Source: Thermicanus aegyptius DSM 12793
Lineage (GTDB): Bacteria; Bacillota; Bacilli; Thermicanales; Thermicanaceae
Length of the DNA: 64,000 nt
Direction of reading: 5' to 3'
NCBI RefSeq assembly: GCF_000510645.1
Contig: NZ_KI783301.1
Location: 2,611,151 to 2,675,150, forward strand
Shown here: piece by piece, positions 28,529 to 40,270 of the stretch
Numbering within the stretch: position 1 is the stretch's first letter
Layout of the letters: each line of letters begins with the position of its first letter
Position numbers and translations under genes: made by a program
Notes under the pieces: model-generated
Databases searched by the model: none
What the model was told of the DNA's origin: nothing
Seen by the model: the letters and a program-made list of their open reading frames with translations, nothing else

Positions 28529-28529
28529 C

Positions 28530-29519
28530 ATGGACAGGCCCGTAACGCGCCGGAAAAACATCGTCAAAGCGGCCGCTGTAAACACCGCCATCCCGAAACG
28601 CCCCGCCGATTTTGCGGATCTGGTAAAGTCCTTTCTTACGGAATGCCGGGCGAAAAATCTGTCCGGACGCACTCTTCAGTTTTACGAAGAGAACCTGGTC
28701 CGGATGAAAAAAATGTTTGATGAACAGGGGATCCCCTTGAACGTGACCATGCTCACGGCCCGGGAGATCAAGCACCATTATGTGGGCCGGATGATTGAAA
28801 ACGGCCTGGCCAGCAATACGATCAACGGCCGGATCAAAAGCTGCAAAGCGTTCTTCAAGTATTTGTTTGAAGAAGGGATCGTCCCTCATAACCTGGCGGA
28901 AGAAATCAAACTGGTGAAAGCGGAAAAGAAAATGATTCAAACGTTTACGAAAGAACAGGTGGTTGCCTTGCTCCAGCAACCCGACAAAAAAACGTTTACC
29001 GGGTTACGGGATTACACGATGATGGTGGTCATGCTGGAAACCGGAATAAGAATTGGCGAACTCCTCCATTTAAAGGTGGATGACGTTTTTCTCAAAGAGC
29101 TTGAACTTCGCATCCAAAAAGGCAAAGGAGGGAAAGCGCGGCGGGTCCCCATTCAAAAAACATGCGCCAAAATCCTGAAGCAGTATCTTGGGGAAAGGGG
29201 CGATGCGGCAACGGATGCCTTGTTCATCAGCATTAACGAGGCACCGCTAAATATCCGGACCTTTCAGGAAAATGTCCAGGAGTACGGCAGGAAGGCCGGG
29301 ATTACAGGAGTCCGCGTTTCCCCGCACACTTTCCGGCATACCATGGCCAAGTTCTATATACTAAATGGCGGCGACGTCTTCACCCTGCAACAAATTCTGG
29401 GGCACAGCACCCTGGACATGGTCCGGTATTACGTGGAATTGTTCAGCAAAGATATCAAAGAGCAGCATCAAAAATACAGTCCCGTTGAACATATGGCCCG
29501 GTACCGAAACGTGATATAA
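28530..29519 (+). CDS. Tyrosine recombinase 2 (XerC/D-like integrase)
   Basis: This 329-residue protein has catalytic residues in ETGIRIGELL (Arg), HTFRHTMAKFY (HxxR), LGHSTLDM (His) and VRYYVELFSKD (Tyr). Its C-terminus KYSPVEHMA parallels KCSPVEHLA of recombinase 1. The ATG at 28530 follows AGAAGAGG. The pair may act as a heteromeric integrase acting at the neighbouring tRNA-Leu site, which is inference. Confidence 0.93.
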   Translation: MDRPVTRRKNIVKAAAVNTAIPKRPADFADLVKSFLTECRAKNLSGRTLQFYEENLVRMKKMFDEQGIPLNVTMLTAREIKHHYVGRMIENGLASNTINGRIKSCKAFFKYLFEEGIVPHNLAEEIKLVKAEKKMIQTFTKEQVVALLQQPDKKTFTGLRDYTMMVVMLETGIRIGELLHLKVDDVFLKELELRIQKGKGGKARRVPIQKTCAKILKQYLGERGDAATDALFISINEAPLNIRTFQENVQEYGRKAGITGVRVSPHTFRHTMAKFYILNGGDVFTLQQILGHSTLDMVRYYVELFSKDIKEQHQKYSPVEHMARYRNVI

Positions 29520-29534
29520 AATGGCTCCCCTCGG

Positions 29535-29564
29535 AGAAGGGCATCTGCTTCCGGGTGCCCTTCT
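29535..29564 (+). terminator. Hairpin after the recombinase pair
   Basis: AGAAGGGCA and TGCCCTTCT form a perfect 9-bp stem with a 12-nt loop. It lacks a T-tract, so it is a weak terminator or protects both convergent transcripts. Confidence 0.45.
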
Positions 29565-29611
29565 TAAATACCCGCTGGTACTCGACTGAAATTCATTGAA
29601 AGGAAGTAGTC

Positions 29612-31534
29612 CTAAATCCCATGGCTTAAAACCTCGACATTTGCTTGTTCTAACATTTGATAAAGTGAGGATATTTCAATTTTATATTGATTAACTGCTC
29701 TCAATTGACCATTCCTCAATACTTCTCTTGAAGCACTAAATGTAAAGATTACTTGCCGTTTGGCTCTAGAGAATGCAACGAAAAAGGCACATAGATCTGC
29801 ATCCGTTTGATTTTTGAAATTCCAGAACGCATCATCTTCTAACCCCAAAAAAATTACTGTATCGTATTCCAACCCTTTACTCTTATGTATTGTCATAATA
29901 GGTATACTATTGTTACCTAAAAAATCTTCAATTGCCTCGATCCAATTACCGCATATTACAAAGGACTCAGCTATTTTATTACTTACTGTTTCAACCAGAC
30001 CTGCAAGATATCTGCCCCTCGAATATTTTGGAAAGGCACCAAGTATTTTTTCTATCCCTAAATACTCTAATATACTCCTAAAAAGTCTAATGATTTTTTC
30101 ATTACAATTATCTTTTGTAACCTGATTTACCTTGCCTTTTAAACATTCAATAAAATCATTGAGCTCGTATTCCTGTCTTAACAAAAGTTCTTGTACCTTT
30201 TCATCATCCGTGTCATATCCATTAAGGTCAACTAGAAAGTTAATCAATCTCTGCCAAGACTCAGGTGAATGTGTATGTGTAGCCAGTGTTAAAAAATCGA
30301 TAAAGAGTTGTGTTAACTCTTCCGCTAGCAAATCTTGATATTCCCTTTCAAATCTCGCCTGAATCCCCCGTTGCTTAAGTTCCATTAATAAAGCATTTGC
30401 GTATATATGCTCTTGTTGCTTTACCAAAATACATATTTCTCGTGGTGGTATTTTTTCGATATGTGTTAATTTTTGTAGGGCAGATGCAACATAAACAGCC
30501 TCTTGTAAATGATCACTAAATGTCCAAACTTGGCATATTCCGTCCTCTCTGCGCCATCTTTCAGAACTGCTTACCTTAACCGAGTTTGATCTTATCGCTT
30601 TAGCAAGTATATTTTGAATTTCTACTAACCTTGGAGCAGACCTATTATTCTTTATTAAACGAATCTCTGAAGCATGAAAATCATGAATAAATTGAGAGAA
30701 AGCATTTGGTAATGCTCCTGCCCATCCCATAATACGTTGTTTGTCGTCCCCAACAGCAGTCAAAATTGCATGCGAATCATGGAAAGCAGTCCTTAATAAA
30801 TCATACTGAATATAAGTAGTATCTTGAAATTCATCTAAAAATATATGACTGTAAGTAGCTCTAAGTGCAGAAATGATATACGGATTTGATCTCAACAAAA
30901 AATCCGCAAGCCTAGAAATCATTGGAAATGTAAGAGTGCTTTGAAGTGTATTTTTTCCATGTATTAATACTTCCCAAAGTTTTCTGACTATCCAATCGTA
31001 TAAGCTATCACCTTCTTCTTGCAGAGGAAGAGGAGAACTTGTTAATTTTTTAAATAATTTATCAAAATTTATTTCATATTGCCAGTTCGGATGGTAAGGA
31101 TGTCTTTCTGTTATATATCCTAGTGCGATTTCCTTTATCTCCCTTGCAGTTAAAGCAATATTATAATCTTTGATAGGTCTGTATTCCTCTGGTAAGGCTA
31201 GTCGAAATTGATCAAGCAAATGCTTAGCAAAAGAATCAAATGTCCTGGATTCGAAGCGACGAGCCAGTTCTTTACCGCATCTTTTTTCTACTCTACTTAA
31301 AAGATTTTCTGCTGCATCCACTTTAAAACTTATTGCCAATATTTTTTGAGAAGGAATACTCTTTCCTGTTTGTAACAAATAGCAAGCTCTTTGAGCTAGA
31401 AGTTCTGTTTTTCCTGCACCAGGCCCTGCTATAACTACTATATTTGTATCACATTTAACTGCAATTTCAGCTGCTGGCTCCAGAATCAGTCCATCTGCTG
31501 GAAACCATTTATCTGAGGGGACAAAAATTGACAT
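29612..31534 (-). CDS. gajB: Gabija protein GajB (UvrD-like helicase)
   Basis: This protein of about 640 residues is a superfamily-1 UvrD/Rep helicase with Walker A IAGPGAGKTELLA (about 37-49), motif II FLDEFQDTT (about 235-243), motif IV-like LIKNNRSAPR, and a C-terminal MTIHKSKGLEYDTVIFLGL. Paired with GajA immediately upstream it forms the Gabija anti-phage system: GajA nicks DNA and GajB ATPase depletes nucleotides. ATG 31534 is preferred with AGGTGG upstream. Composition is markedly AT-richer than the flanks, a sign of separate acquisition. Confidence 0.9.
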   Translation of the reverse strand: MSIFVPSDKWFPADGLILEPAAEIAVKCDTNIVVIAGPGAGKTELLAQRACYLLQTGKSIPSQKILAISFKVDAAENLLSRVEKRCGKELARRFESRTFDSFAKHLLDQFRLALPEEYRPIKDYNIALTAREIKEIALGYITERHPYHPNWQYEINFDKLFKKLTSSPLPLQEEGDSLYDWIVRKLWEVLIHGKNTLQSTLTFPMISRLADFLLRSNPYIISALRATYSHIFLDEFQDTTYIQYDLLRTAFHDSHAILTAVGDDKQRIMGWAGALPNAFSQFIHDFHASEIRLIKNNRSAPRLVEIQNILAKAIRSNSVKVSSSERWRREDGICQVWTFSDHLQEAVYVASALQKLTHIEKIPPREICILVKQQEHIYANALLMELKQRGIQARFEREYQDLLAEELTQLFIDFLTLATHTHSPESWQRLINFLVDLNGYDTDDEKVQELLLRQEYELNDFIECLKGKVNQVTKDNCNEKIIRLFRSILEYLGIEKILGAFPKYSRGRYLAGLVETVSNKIAESFVICGNWIEAIEDFLGNNSIPIMTIHKSKGLEYDTVIFLGLEDDAFWNFKNQTDADLCAFFVAFSRAKRQVIFTFSASREVLRNGQLRAVNQYKIEISSLYQMLEQANVEVLSHGI

Positions 31535-31543
31535 TCCAACCAC

Positions 31544-33529
31544 CTAAAGTTGTAAGAGTTCCTTTACCTTGAGAACTAATTTTTTCAACACCTCAGGACA
31601 GCTTGTACGCAGGGTTTTCTTATCAAGTGTAAGCATGGCTTCTATATGTGTACTTGGTTTGCTTCGTCCTAGAAATAGAGTATTGTACCAAACCATTAAT
31701 TCATGCTGCTCTTCAGAGTACGTTTCTCCTGTACTATTTTCATTTTTTAGAGTAGCTTTTATCCCGTGTTGTAATTTTTGATAATATTCCTCAGGTTGAG
31801 TCATTTTATCAGGTAGATTGGGACCACGTAGAACCGTTTGTTTATAGGGTTTCTGAAAAGCTTCTAACATGAGAAAATCAAAATCCAACGGAGCCGAAAA
31901 AAATACATTGTATTTTTCCAGCCTGCTTATCCAGACTTTTTCCATTATCTCGATGGATTTTTCTGTTAACGGACGCTCGTGAAACTGTTCAAGTTCATCT
32001 TCTGTTATCGTATGGGACTTACCATTCCTTGTGACTCCCAACAATTGATCCCGATCATGTCCGTTTGCAAGCAATTGCTGAAGAACATATTTTATTCTAC
32101 CCCATCCACCGCCTACACGTTCTCTGTCTAAGTCGAGTAAAGTAATATGAGGTATGTTTAATTGATGTAAAAGTTTCCATATATGATTAACATGCCTGCC
32201 ACCTAACGGAACTATAGTAAGTCCTTCGTTATCTGTTGATATCCCATGTGCCTCCAATATTTTGGGTAAGACGACTTCTTCACTGTCCCCTTCTCCTAAA
32301 ATAACCAATTTTGCAAAATATATTTCTGGATGAGCTTTAACAGCTTCTCTAATAAACTTATACGCCTCATCGGCTTTAGGTGGAAGTGCAATCCTTCTCA
32401 CAACTGTCGTGTTAGCCTTATTATCAATTCGCAAATGACATATGTTTTCAGGCTCGATTCTTTTTATTATTGCTGTGCTATGTGAAGATAATAATACCTG
32501 AGCATTATCTTGAGACGAAATTTTTTTTAGATTATCTGTAACCCTACCTAAAAGATGTGGTGATATATGATTTTCTGGTTCTTCTACTGCCAAAATTGTA
32601 AACGCCGGGACTAAATTATTGTTTAATTGCTGCTCAAGTTTCAGCAATGAGGATACAAGGGATAAATAAAAAAGTGAACGTAGTCCTTCTCCAAGTTTAT
32701 CTATGGTATATATACTCGAATCCTGTGCTGGAGAAAATTGGACCTCTATTTTTTTAAGTATAGTCGATAATGTTGTACTGTTAAATTCTATATTTGTATT
32801 TTGATATTTAATATCACGGTGGTACTTATTCCATTCTTCTTGTATTACATCTTTTATCTGGGCGATATCTTCAATTCCATCAAATAGGTCATTTACAGGT
32901 TTCATATTGTTTCTTATCAATTCGTCCATGTTTTCTGGCCATTTTATTTTTTTTAGTATACGATACAAAATTGTACCTGAAGCATTTTTTAACTGTGTCA
33001 ATGGTTCTCTGATAGCTGGAACATAAATCATTTGGATTGCGCTGCGTTGATGGGGAGAGACTCTAGTCAGGGCATTGGTCTCATCCTCTCCTTCAGGGAC
33101 AGTAACAAAATTTAAATTCTGTTCAACTTCCCCCTCTGGAGTATTACTTGGAGACCACTTCCCCGTTAATCTAATACGTAAGTGGGGCACTTCACCAGGC
33201 CTGTCTATAACTAATTGGTTAAAAAAGGGAGGTACACTCTTTTTAGCTATTAATTGATCAGTTGAGAGTAGCTCAGGAAAGTCAATTCTTACTTCAATTG
33301 TACATTCCAATTCCTGTTCAGCTTGAACTGAGAAATGAGGAACGTGAAAATCATCTCTAACTAATTCCCTATCACTGGGCCTTGTACCAAATAACTTTAA
33401 TAACGCATGTATTAGTGCCGTTTTTCCTGAACTGTTCGCCCCAATCAAGGTAGTTAGTCTAGATAAATAAATAGTCGTTTCCTCTCCAAAACACCTAAAG
33501 TTTCTTATTTTGATTTTGGTGATTTGCAT
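31544..33529 (-). CDS. gajA: Gabija protein GajA (OLD-family ATPase/TOPRIM nuclease)
   Basis: This protein of about 661 residues has an N-terminal ABC-type ATPase split domain with Walker A GANSSGKT (about 30-37) and late ATPase motifs LAVEEPENHISPHLL and LLSSHSTAIIK, then a C-terminal TOPRIM nuclease with LVILGEGDSEEVVLP (about 407-421) and the downstream DLD metal motif in ITLLDLDRE. Length matches known GajA (about 570-670). The ATG at 33529 gives MQITKIKIRNFRCF, the usual family start; a GTG 18 bp upstream is possible. gajB starts 10 bp after its stop. Confidence 0.92.
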   Translation of the reverse strand: MQITKIKIRNFRCFGEETTIYLSRLTTLIGANSSGKTALIHALLKLFGTRPSDRELVRDDFHVPHFSVQAEQELECTIEVRIDFPELLSTDQLIAKKSVPPFFNQLVIDRPGEVPHLRIRLTGKWSPSNTPEGEVEQNLNFVTVPEGEDETNALTRVSPHQRSAIQMIYVPAIREPLTQLKNASGTILYRILKKIKWPENMDELIRNNMKPVNDLFDGIEDIAQIKDVIQEEWNKYHRDIKYQNTNIEFNSTTLSTILKKIEVQFSPAQDSSIYTIDKLGEGLRSLFYLSLVSSLLKLEQQLNNNLVPAFTILAVEEPENHISPHLLGRVTDNLKKISSQDNAQVLLSSHSTAIIKRIEPENICHLRIDNKANTTVVRRIALPPKADEAYKFIREAVKAHPEIYFAKLVILGEGDSEEVVLPKILEAHGISTDNEGLTIVPLGGRHVNHIWKLLHQLNIPHITLLDLDRERVGGGWGRIKYVLQQLLANGHDRDQLLGVTRNGKSHTITEDELEQFHERPLTEKSIEIMEKVWISRLEKYNVFFSAPLDFDFLMLEAFQKPYKQTVLRGPNLPDKMTQPEEYYQKLQHGIKATLKNENSTGETYSEEQHELMVWYNTLFLGRSKPSTHIEAMLTLDKKTLRTSCPEVLKKLVLKVKELLQL

Positions 33530-33706
33530 TTCCCACTGTTCCCCCACACATAATACCTATAACAGACGTATCCTTTGTGCGATACTCCATAGAAAAAATT
33601 GTGTATTGCTTTATTCGTTATAATTCAACAATTTTCCTGCTATTTAACACTTGGAACTGCTTCTATTGCAATTATTGACCTTTTGCGATGTGAAAAACGG
33701 TGATAA

Positions 33707-35799
<2,093 letters not shown>

Positions 35800-35897
35800 G
35801 TGGAAAAATTCGGCGCGAACCCGTCCCCTGATGGGGCGCATGAAATCGACCCAACTGGGGAATTTTCAGCCGATTATTTTGGATTTTTCAATCGGTC

Positions 35898-37340
35898 TGT
35901 CAAGCGTCTGTGAATATGTCAGGTTAACTGTTCTATGAAAATGTCAGGGAGATGATAGCTGATTAAACAGCCGCCGTCCTCTTGCAGACTAGCCGGATGC
36001 TGTGCTACGCTGTAACTGCTTGCTGGAGAATGGTTTTCTCCAGGGATGGTTTGCAGCGGGCTTGCGCGGGGACGCAGGCGCCGCTTCTTTTTTGGCCGTT
36101 GTTGGCGCCGGGGTCTGTGTGGCCTGTGTCTCCACACAAGGCCAGGCCCGCCCTTGATCCCACAGCCACACTTGTCCATCCATGCCGACACGCACTTCGA
36201 CGACGCTCTTCGCTTCCCAGCGCGGAACACCGGGGACGGGCTTTGGCATGTAGCATTTCCCTTTCCAGAAGAACGTCTGCCCGCCGCTGATGCGCCGGTA
36301 TTCCCGACGCGTGAAGATATGCTCCAAAGGCGTTTCGGGCAGCGGCCGGTAGGCCGGTTCAGCTTCTTGCGGCGCGACGGCAAACTGACGATTGTGCTTG
36401 GCGATAAGTTCCGGTAACACGCGATTGGCTTCCTCCATCGTGCACACGTTGCGCAGCCTAAGTTCGATCACCAGGCGATCCTGAAAGGTTTGCCAGAGCC
36501 GTTCGATCCGTCCTTTGGCTTGGGGTGACAGCGCCTCGATATGGGTAATGCCCAGATCGGCGAGGGCCTGTCCGAAGGTGGAAAGCGACGGCGGCTCACC
36601 GGCCAATTCCTGCTCGAGGGTTGGCTTGCCCTTGGGCGGGTGAAAAATGGAGTGTTGGTCGCTGTAGAGCGCAAGCGGTACGCCTTTGCGCCTAAGCCCC
36701 TCGATCATGACGGTCACGTAGCCCTCCAGTGTTTCGGTCGGGCGGAAGGTGGCCGCGACCACTTCCCCGGTGGCGTCATCGATGATGCCGTGCAGGGTGA
36801 GCATGGGACCGCGATCCTCCAGCCAGGCATAGGGAGAAGCATCGATCTGCCACAGCATGCCCGCCTGAGGTTTGCGGGGCCGGGGTCGGTGAGCCTTCGG
36901 ACGACGGCGCAGCCGCGCGGGACGCAACCCGCCTTCCAGCAGAATGCGGCGGACCGAAGAGACGCTTAAATGGATGTTTTCGTGTTCGGCCAACAGCTCG
37001 GCAAAGTGGGTGGCATTGCTTCCGAAGTAGCGCTCCTGATACAGGAGCATAACGCGTTGTTTGAGCGAATCGGTCAAGGTGTGAGCCGGCTTACGGCCCC
37101 GATTCCCATGTGCGATCGCTTGTGCACCTCCGTGACGATATTTGGCCTTGAGCCGATACGCTTGACGGACACTGATGCCCAGGTTGCGTGCAACATCCTG
37201 TTCCGTGAGATGGCCGTCGATCCATTTTTCAATGACCATAACGCGTTTCAGTTCGTTCTTTGTCAAGGTGATCTGCTCCTTGCTCATACTGACATTTTCT
37301 CGGATCAGTTACACCCTGACAATATCACAGAACAACAACA
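35898..37340 (-). mobile_element. ISNCY/IS1202-type insertion sequence nested in the IS21 element
   Basis: Its ends form an imperfect inverted repeat beginning TGT: left TGTCAAGCGTCTGTGAATAT..., right (reversed) TGTTGTTGTTCTGTGATAT..., sharing CTGTGA, TGTCAGG, AACTG and GAAAATGTCAG in register. It is flanked by direct copies of GGATTTTTCAATCGGTC(T) at 35881-35898 and 37341-37358, the target-site duplication. About 1.44 kb with one transposase gene. Confidence 0.85.
35989..37287 (-). CDS. ISNCY (IS1202-type) transposase
   Basis: This 432-residue transposase has an N-terminal HTH (LTEQDVARNLGISVRQAYRL), then a DDE core: Asp in LWQIDASPYAW, Asp in ALYSDQHSIF, and Glu in KGRIERLWQTFQ. The C-terminal ~70 residues are Ala/Pro/Lys-rich. 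Full length and uninterrupted. Confidence 0.9.
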   Translation of the reverse strand: MSKEQITLTKNELKRVMVIEKWIDGHLTEQDVARNLGISVRQAYRLKAKYRHGGAQAIAHGNRGRKPAHTLTDSLKQRVMLLYQERYFGSNATHFAELLAEHENIHLSVSSVRRILLEGGLRPARLRRRPKAHRPRPRKPQAGMLWQIDASPYAWLEDRGPMLTLHGIIDDATGEVVAATFRPTETLEGYVTVMIEGLRRKGVPLALYSDQHSIFHPPKGKPTLEQELAGEPPSLSTFGQALADLGITHIEALSPQAKGRIERLWQTFQDRLVIELRLRNVCTMEEANRVLPELIAKHNRQFAVAPQEAEPAYRPLPETPLEHIFTRREYRRISGGQTFFWKGKCYMPKPVPGVPRWEAKSVVEVRVGMDGQVWLWDQGRAWPCVETQATQTPAPTTAKKEAAPASPRKPAANHPWRKPFSSKQLQRSTASG

Positions 37341-37379
37341 GGATTTTTCAATCGGTCTTGACAGCGAAAAATGCAATTG

Positions 37380-38393
37380 TTATACTTTTCGATTCAAATT
37401 GCGTATGGGGGAGGCTTTTTGATGCTGTATTTTCTTTTCCGGCTTCCACAAGTTCACATAAATTTTCACCATATCCTGAGTCGTATGTCCTAAAATTTCT
37501 TGCAGGCTATAAGGGTCCCCGCCATTTAAGATATACATTTTCGCAAATGTATGCCTCAGGGTATGAGGACTAACCCGGACGCCTTTGATGCCCGCACGTT
37601 CTCCGTATTCCTTTAGCGTCTCCTGAAAAGTTCTGCCTGTCATCGGTAAGCCGTCTAAAGAAACAAACAAAGTGGGATTCGGGATCTCACCTCGAACTTT
37701 CAGATATTTTATCAGCACCTTTCGAACATCATCGCAAAAAGGAACGTCCCGGGGTCGTTTACTTTTCCCCAATACTCCAATCAAATAACATTGCTTCAGA
37801 TCCACCTGATTCACTTTCAGCGTCAAAACTTCTCCCAATCTCAGCCCTGTATCCAGCATCAGATACAGCATGCAATAATCCCGAAACCCCGTAAAAGTCG
37901 ATTGATCCGGTTGCGCCAACAATCCCAAAACCTGTTCCTCCGTGAACGAATAAATAACGGGACGCTGCCCGCTTCTTATTTTTAGGTTCGCCGCGGGATT
38001 GCTCTGTATCCATCCCTCTTTGTGCAAAAATGAAAAAAATCGTTTGATCGTTTTGATCCGGTTGTTGATGGTGTTTAGCGCATACTTCTTTTCATCGACC
38101 ATATATGCGACAAAATGTTTTCGGAGTACGTCGACGGACAAACCTTCCACTTGAGGTTCTATGCCTTGTTCCAACATCATTTTACGATAACTATTCAAGT
38201 TCTCTTTTTCAAAATCCACCGTTCTGGGAGACGCCGTTTCCGTCCTCTTGGCCTGGAGGAAAAGATCGACGGCTTCATCCCACGTTAGTGTGCCATTCGA
38301 GCCATGATACGATTGTATTTCTGGTATCGTGTTTTTGCGCCGTTGTTTTTTGAAGAGGCTCTTATCATTAAAAAAAGGAACGACGTTGCTGTT
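37380..38393 (-). CDS. Tyrosine recombinase 3
   Basis: This protein of about 337 residues has an N-terminal core-binding domain (LTWDEAVDLFLQAK...) and catalytic motifs TGLRLGEVL (Arg), HTLRHTFAKMY (HxxR), LGHTTQDM (His) and KIYVNLW (Tyr). It belongs to the same broad subfamily as the two recombinases at 27.5-29.5 kb but is in the opposite orientation and more divergent. A GTG at 38393 after GAGGGGGAAAG is the most likely start; the frame stays open to 38495. Confidence 0.88.
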   Translation of the reverse strand, partial: NSNVVPFFNDKSLFKKQRRKNTIPEIQSYHGSNGTLTWDEAVDLFLQAKRTETASPRTVDFEKENLNSYRKMMLEQGIEPQVEGLSVDVLRKHFVAYMVDEKKYALNTINNRIKTIKRFFSFLHKEGWIQSNPAANLKIRSGQRPVIYSFTEEQVLGLLAQPDQSTFTGFRDYCMLYLMLDTGLRLGEVLTLKVNQVDLKQCYLIGVLGKSKRPRDVPFCDDVRKVLIKYLKVRGEIPNPTLFVSLDGLPMTGRTFQETLKEYGERAGIKGVRVSPHTLRHTFAKMYILNGGDPYSLQEILGHTTQDMVKIYVNLWKPEKKIQHQKASPIRNLNRKV

Positions 38394-38501
38394 CACCAGT
38401 CTTTCCCCCTCAGAATGATGGAGTCTTTTTATCCTCTTTGAATCATTTGCCGTTCGTGAACACCGAAGCGGTATTTCCGCAACCCGCTTTCCCAATAACT
38501 G

Positions 38502-38702
38502 TCATTCATACTTTTCGACACCGGGACATCTGCCTATGAAGTTCCCGTTCATCATTCCATATATCGCATCACTATGGGCGTTCGTGTACAACGTCAAGTT
38601 ATTCCCCACATGGGCCATATGCTGCGCTCCATTGGTTGAAAAAGAGATATCATAGCCTTCATATGCTTTTTTTACCTTCCGTTTAAATTCATCAAAGGTC
38701 AT
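38502..38702 (-). CDS. Small hypothetical protein
   Basis: This 66-residue protein (MTFDEFKRKVKKAYEGYD..., ending GRCPGVEKYE) has AGAGGTGTG 8 bp before the ATG. No family recognised. It lies between recombinase 3 and the 74-residue paralogue gene, in the same orientation. Confidence 0.6.
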   Translation of the reverse strand: MTFDEFKRKVKKAYEGYDISFSTNGAQHMAHVGNNLTLYTNAHSDAIYGMMNGNFIGRCPGVEKYE

Positions 38703-38739
38703 AACGCATCACACCTCTAAAAAAGTATTAAGAAACCGG

Positions 38740-38964
38740 TTACCTTGCGTTCCGCAAAAAGAAGCTGACATCCTTGGTCTTCAATTTATCCATGAACGAA
38801 GCAAATTCTTGTTCGTTATCCACGTAAATTTCGATCACTCCAGTCTTTTGCCGCGGATTAAATCGTTTCCCGACGATCCTTCCCCCGCTGTTCGCCACCT
38901 CCCACACGTAAGTATCCAAATCCCCTTCATGATCGCATTCGCCAAAGACAAGTGTTTTAATCAT
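38740..38964 (-). CDS. Small hypothetical protein, paralogue of the one at 62839-63060
   Basis: This 74-residue protein begins MIKTLVFGECDHEGDLDTYV. The pattern E-C-x-H-x-G-DLD-x-Y-x-x-x-V-x-x-x-GG-x-I recurs in the protein at 62839-63060, and both end in aromatic-rich tails. The Cys/His/Asp cluster could bind metal, but this is not shown. GGAATGGAGGATG precedes the ATG at 38964. Confidence 0.65.
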   Translation of the reverse strand: MIKTLVFGECDHEGDLDTYVWEVANSGGRIVGKRFNPRQKTGVIEIYVDNEQEFASFMDKLKTKDVSFFLRNAR

Positions 38965-39119
38965 CCGGCTACATCCTCCATTCCTGTTCAAAAAGTTAAG
39001 GGGTTACTTCTCCTGTATCAGCAACAGTTGGAAATCATTTTGTGCAACGGTTAGTCCATATACCTGTTTCAAACGTTCTGGACCTCTGTCAATAGATTGG
39101 ACACATGGAATCGAGAAAA

Positions 39120-39944
39120 TTACGCAACATAATCGTACATTTGTTCGCATTGAATGGGTGTGAGATACCCGATCGCCGAATGGACTCGTTTGCGATTGTA
39201 GAAAAACTCGATATATTCAAAAATCTTGCTTTGCGCTTCCTTGCGGGTCTTGAACTTTTCCAGATAAACGAGTTCCTTTTTGAGTATGCTGTGGAACGAT
39301 TCGATGCAGGCGTTGTCGTAGCAGTTGCCCTTGCGGCTCATGCTGCCCTTCATCCCGTATTTTAGGAGCCGTTGTTGGTACTCATGGGAAGCGTATTGGC
39401 TGCCCCGATCGGAATGATGAAGAACCTTACCTTTGGGCCGCTGACGGCTGTAAGCCTGGTCCAGAGCTTGCAAGACCAGTTCCTTGGTCATCCGCTCATC
39501 AGCGTGCCAGCCTACGATTTTGCGCGTGTACAAGTCCATGACGCTCGCGACATAGAGCCATCCTTCGTCTGTCGGAACGTACGTGATGTCCGCCATCCAG
39601 ACTTGGTTGGGAGCTTGCGCTGTGAACTGCTGATTCAGCACATTGTCATGCACTGGCAGGTTGTGCCTCGAGTTCGTCGTCGCCTTGTATTTTCGGACGG
39701 TGCGCGACTTAAGCCCCAACTCCTGCATGATGCGGGCGACGGTTTTCTCGGACACCCGCATCCCTTGCTGGCGCAAGACTTGAGCGATCTTCGGACTGCC
39801 ATACAGACGGCGCGATTCCAGGAAGATGCGGCTAATTTGCTGTTTTAACCGTTCGCGGCGTTTTTTCCGTTCACTTTCCTTGCGCCGGGTCCATTGATAA
39901 TAACCGCTCCGGGATACATTCAAAATCCTGCACATCTCCGACAC
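39120..39944 (-). CDS. IS3-family transposase OrfB
   Basis: This protein of about 274 residues has an IS3 integrase core: Asp in VWMADITYVPT, Asp in HHSDRGSQYAS, Glu in NACIESFHSIL, preceded by an HTH_21 region (MCRILNVSRSGYYQW). In IS3 elements it is made as an OrfAB fusion by -1 frameshifting from orfA just upstream, so its own ATG may not be used. Confidence 0.95.
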   Translation of the reverse strand: MSEMCRILNVSRSGYYQWTRRKESERKKRRERLKQQISRIFLESRRLYGSPKIAQVLRQQGMRVSEKTVARIMQELGLKSRTVRKYKATTNSRHNLPVHDNVLNQQFTAQAPNQVWMADITYVPTDEGWLYVASVMDLYTRKIVGWHADERMTKELVLQALDQAYSRQRPKGKVLHHSDRGSQYASHEYQQRLLKYGMKGSMSRKGNCYDNACIESFHSILKKELVYLEKFKTRKEAQSKIFEYIEFFYNRKRVHSAIGYLTPIQCEQMYDYVA

Positions 39945-39982
39945 CGGATACTTGGAGCGGTGCTTGTGAATAAACGAAAAGA

Positions 39983-40270
39983 TCAGTTCCGGTCTTTTGC
40001 GAAGATGTGCATCGCTTTTTTTAGAATCTCATTCTCCATCTCAAGTTGGCGAATTCGTTTCTGCATGTCGAGGAAGGTCTTTTCCTCCATTTTCAGATTG
40101 CCGCTGCCGCGAAAAGCGTTGACCGGATCCTGTTTGAATTCGCTGATCCAACGGTACAAGGTATTGTCGGATACACCCAGTTCCCGAGCGACTTGCGCCA
40201 CCGGTTTTCCCTGTTCCTGGATCATCCTCACGGTTTGGATTTTGAAGTCTTTGTCATACTTTTGACTCAT
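39983..40270 (-). CDS. IS3-family transposase OrfA
   Basis: This 95-residue protein has an HTH (PVAQVARELGVSDNTLYRWI) and a C-terminal leucine zipper (MQKRIRQLEMENEILKKAM), typical of IS3 OrfA that binds the element ends. Confidence 0.95.
   Translation of the reverse strand: MSQKYDKDFKIQTVRMIQEQGKPVAQVARELGVSDNTLYRWISEFKQDPVNAFRGSGNLKMEEKTFLDMQKRIRQLEMENEILKKAMHIFAKDRN

Larger units (their letters stand above)
35881..37358. repeat. 17-18 bp target-site duplication around the ISNCY element
   Basis: The identical sequence GGATTTTTCAATCGGTCT occurs at 35881-35898 and 37341-37358, precisely outside the IS ends. Long duplications of this size are typical of IS1202-type elements. Confidence 0.85.
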
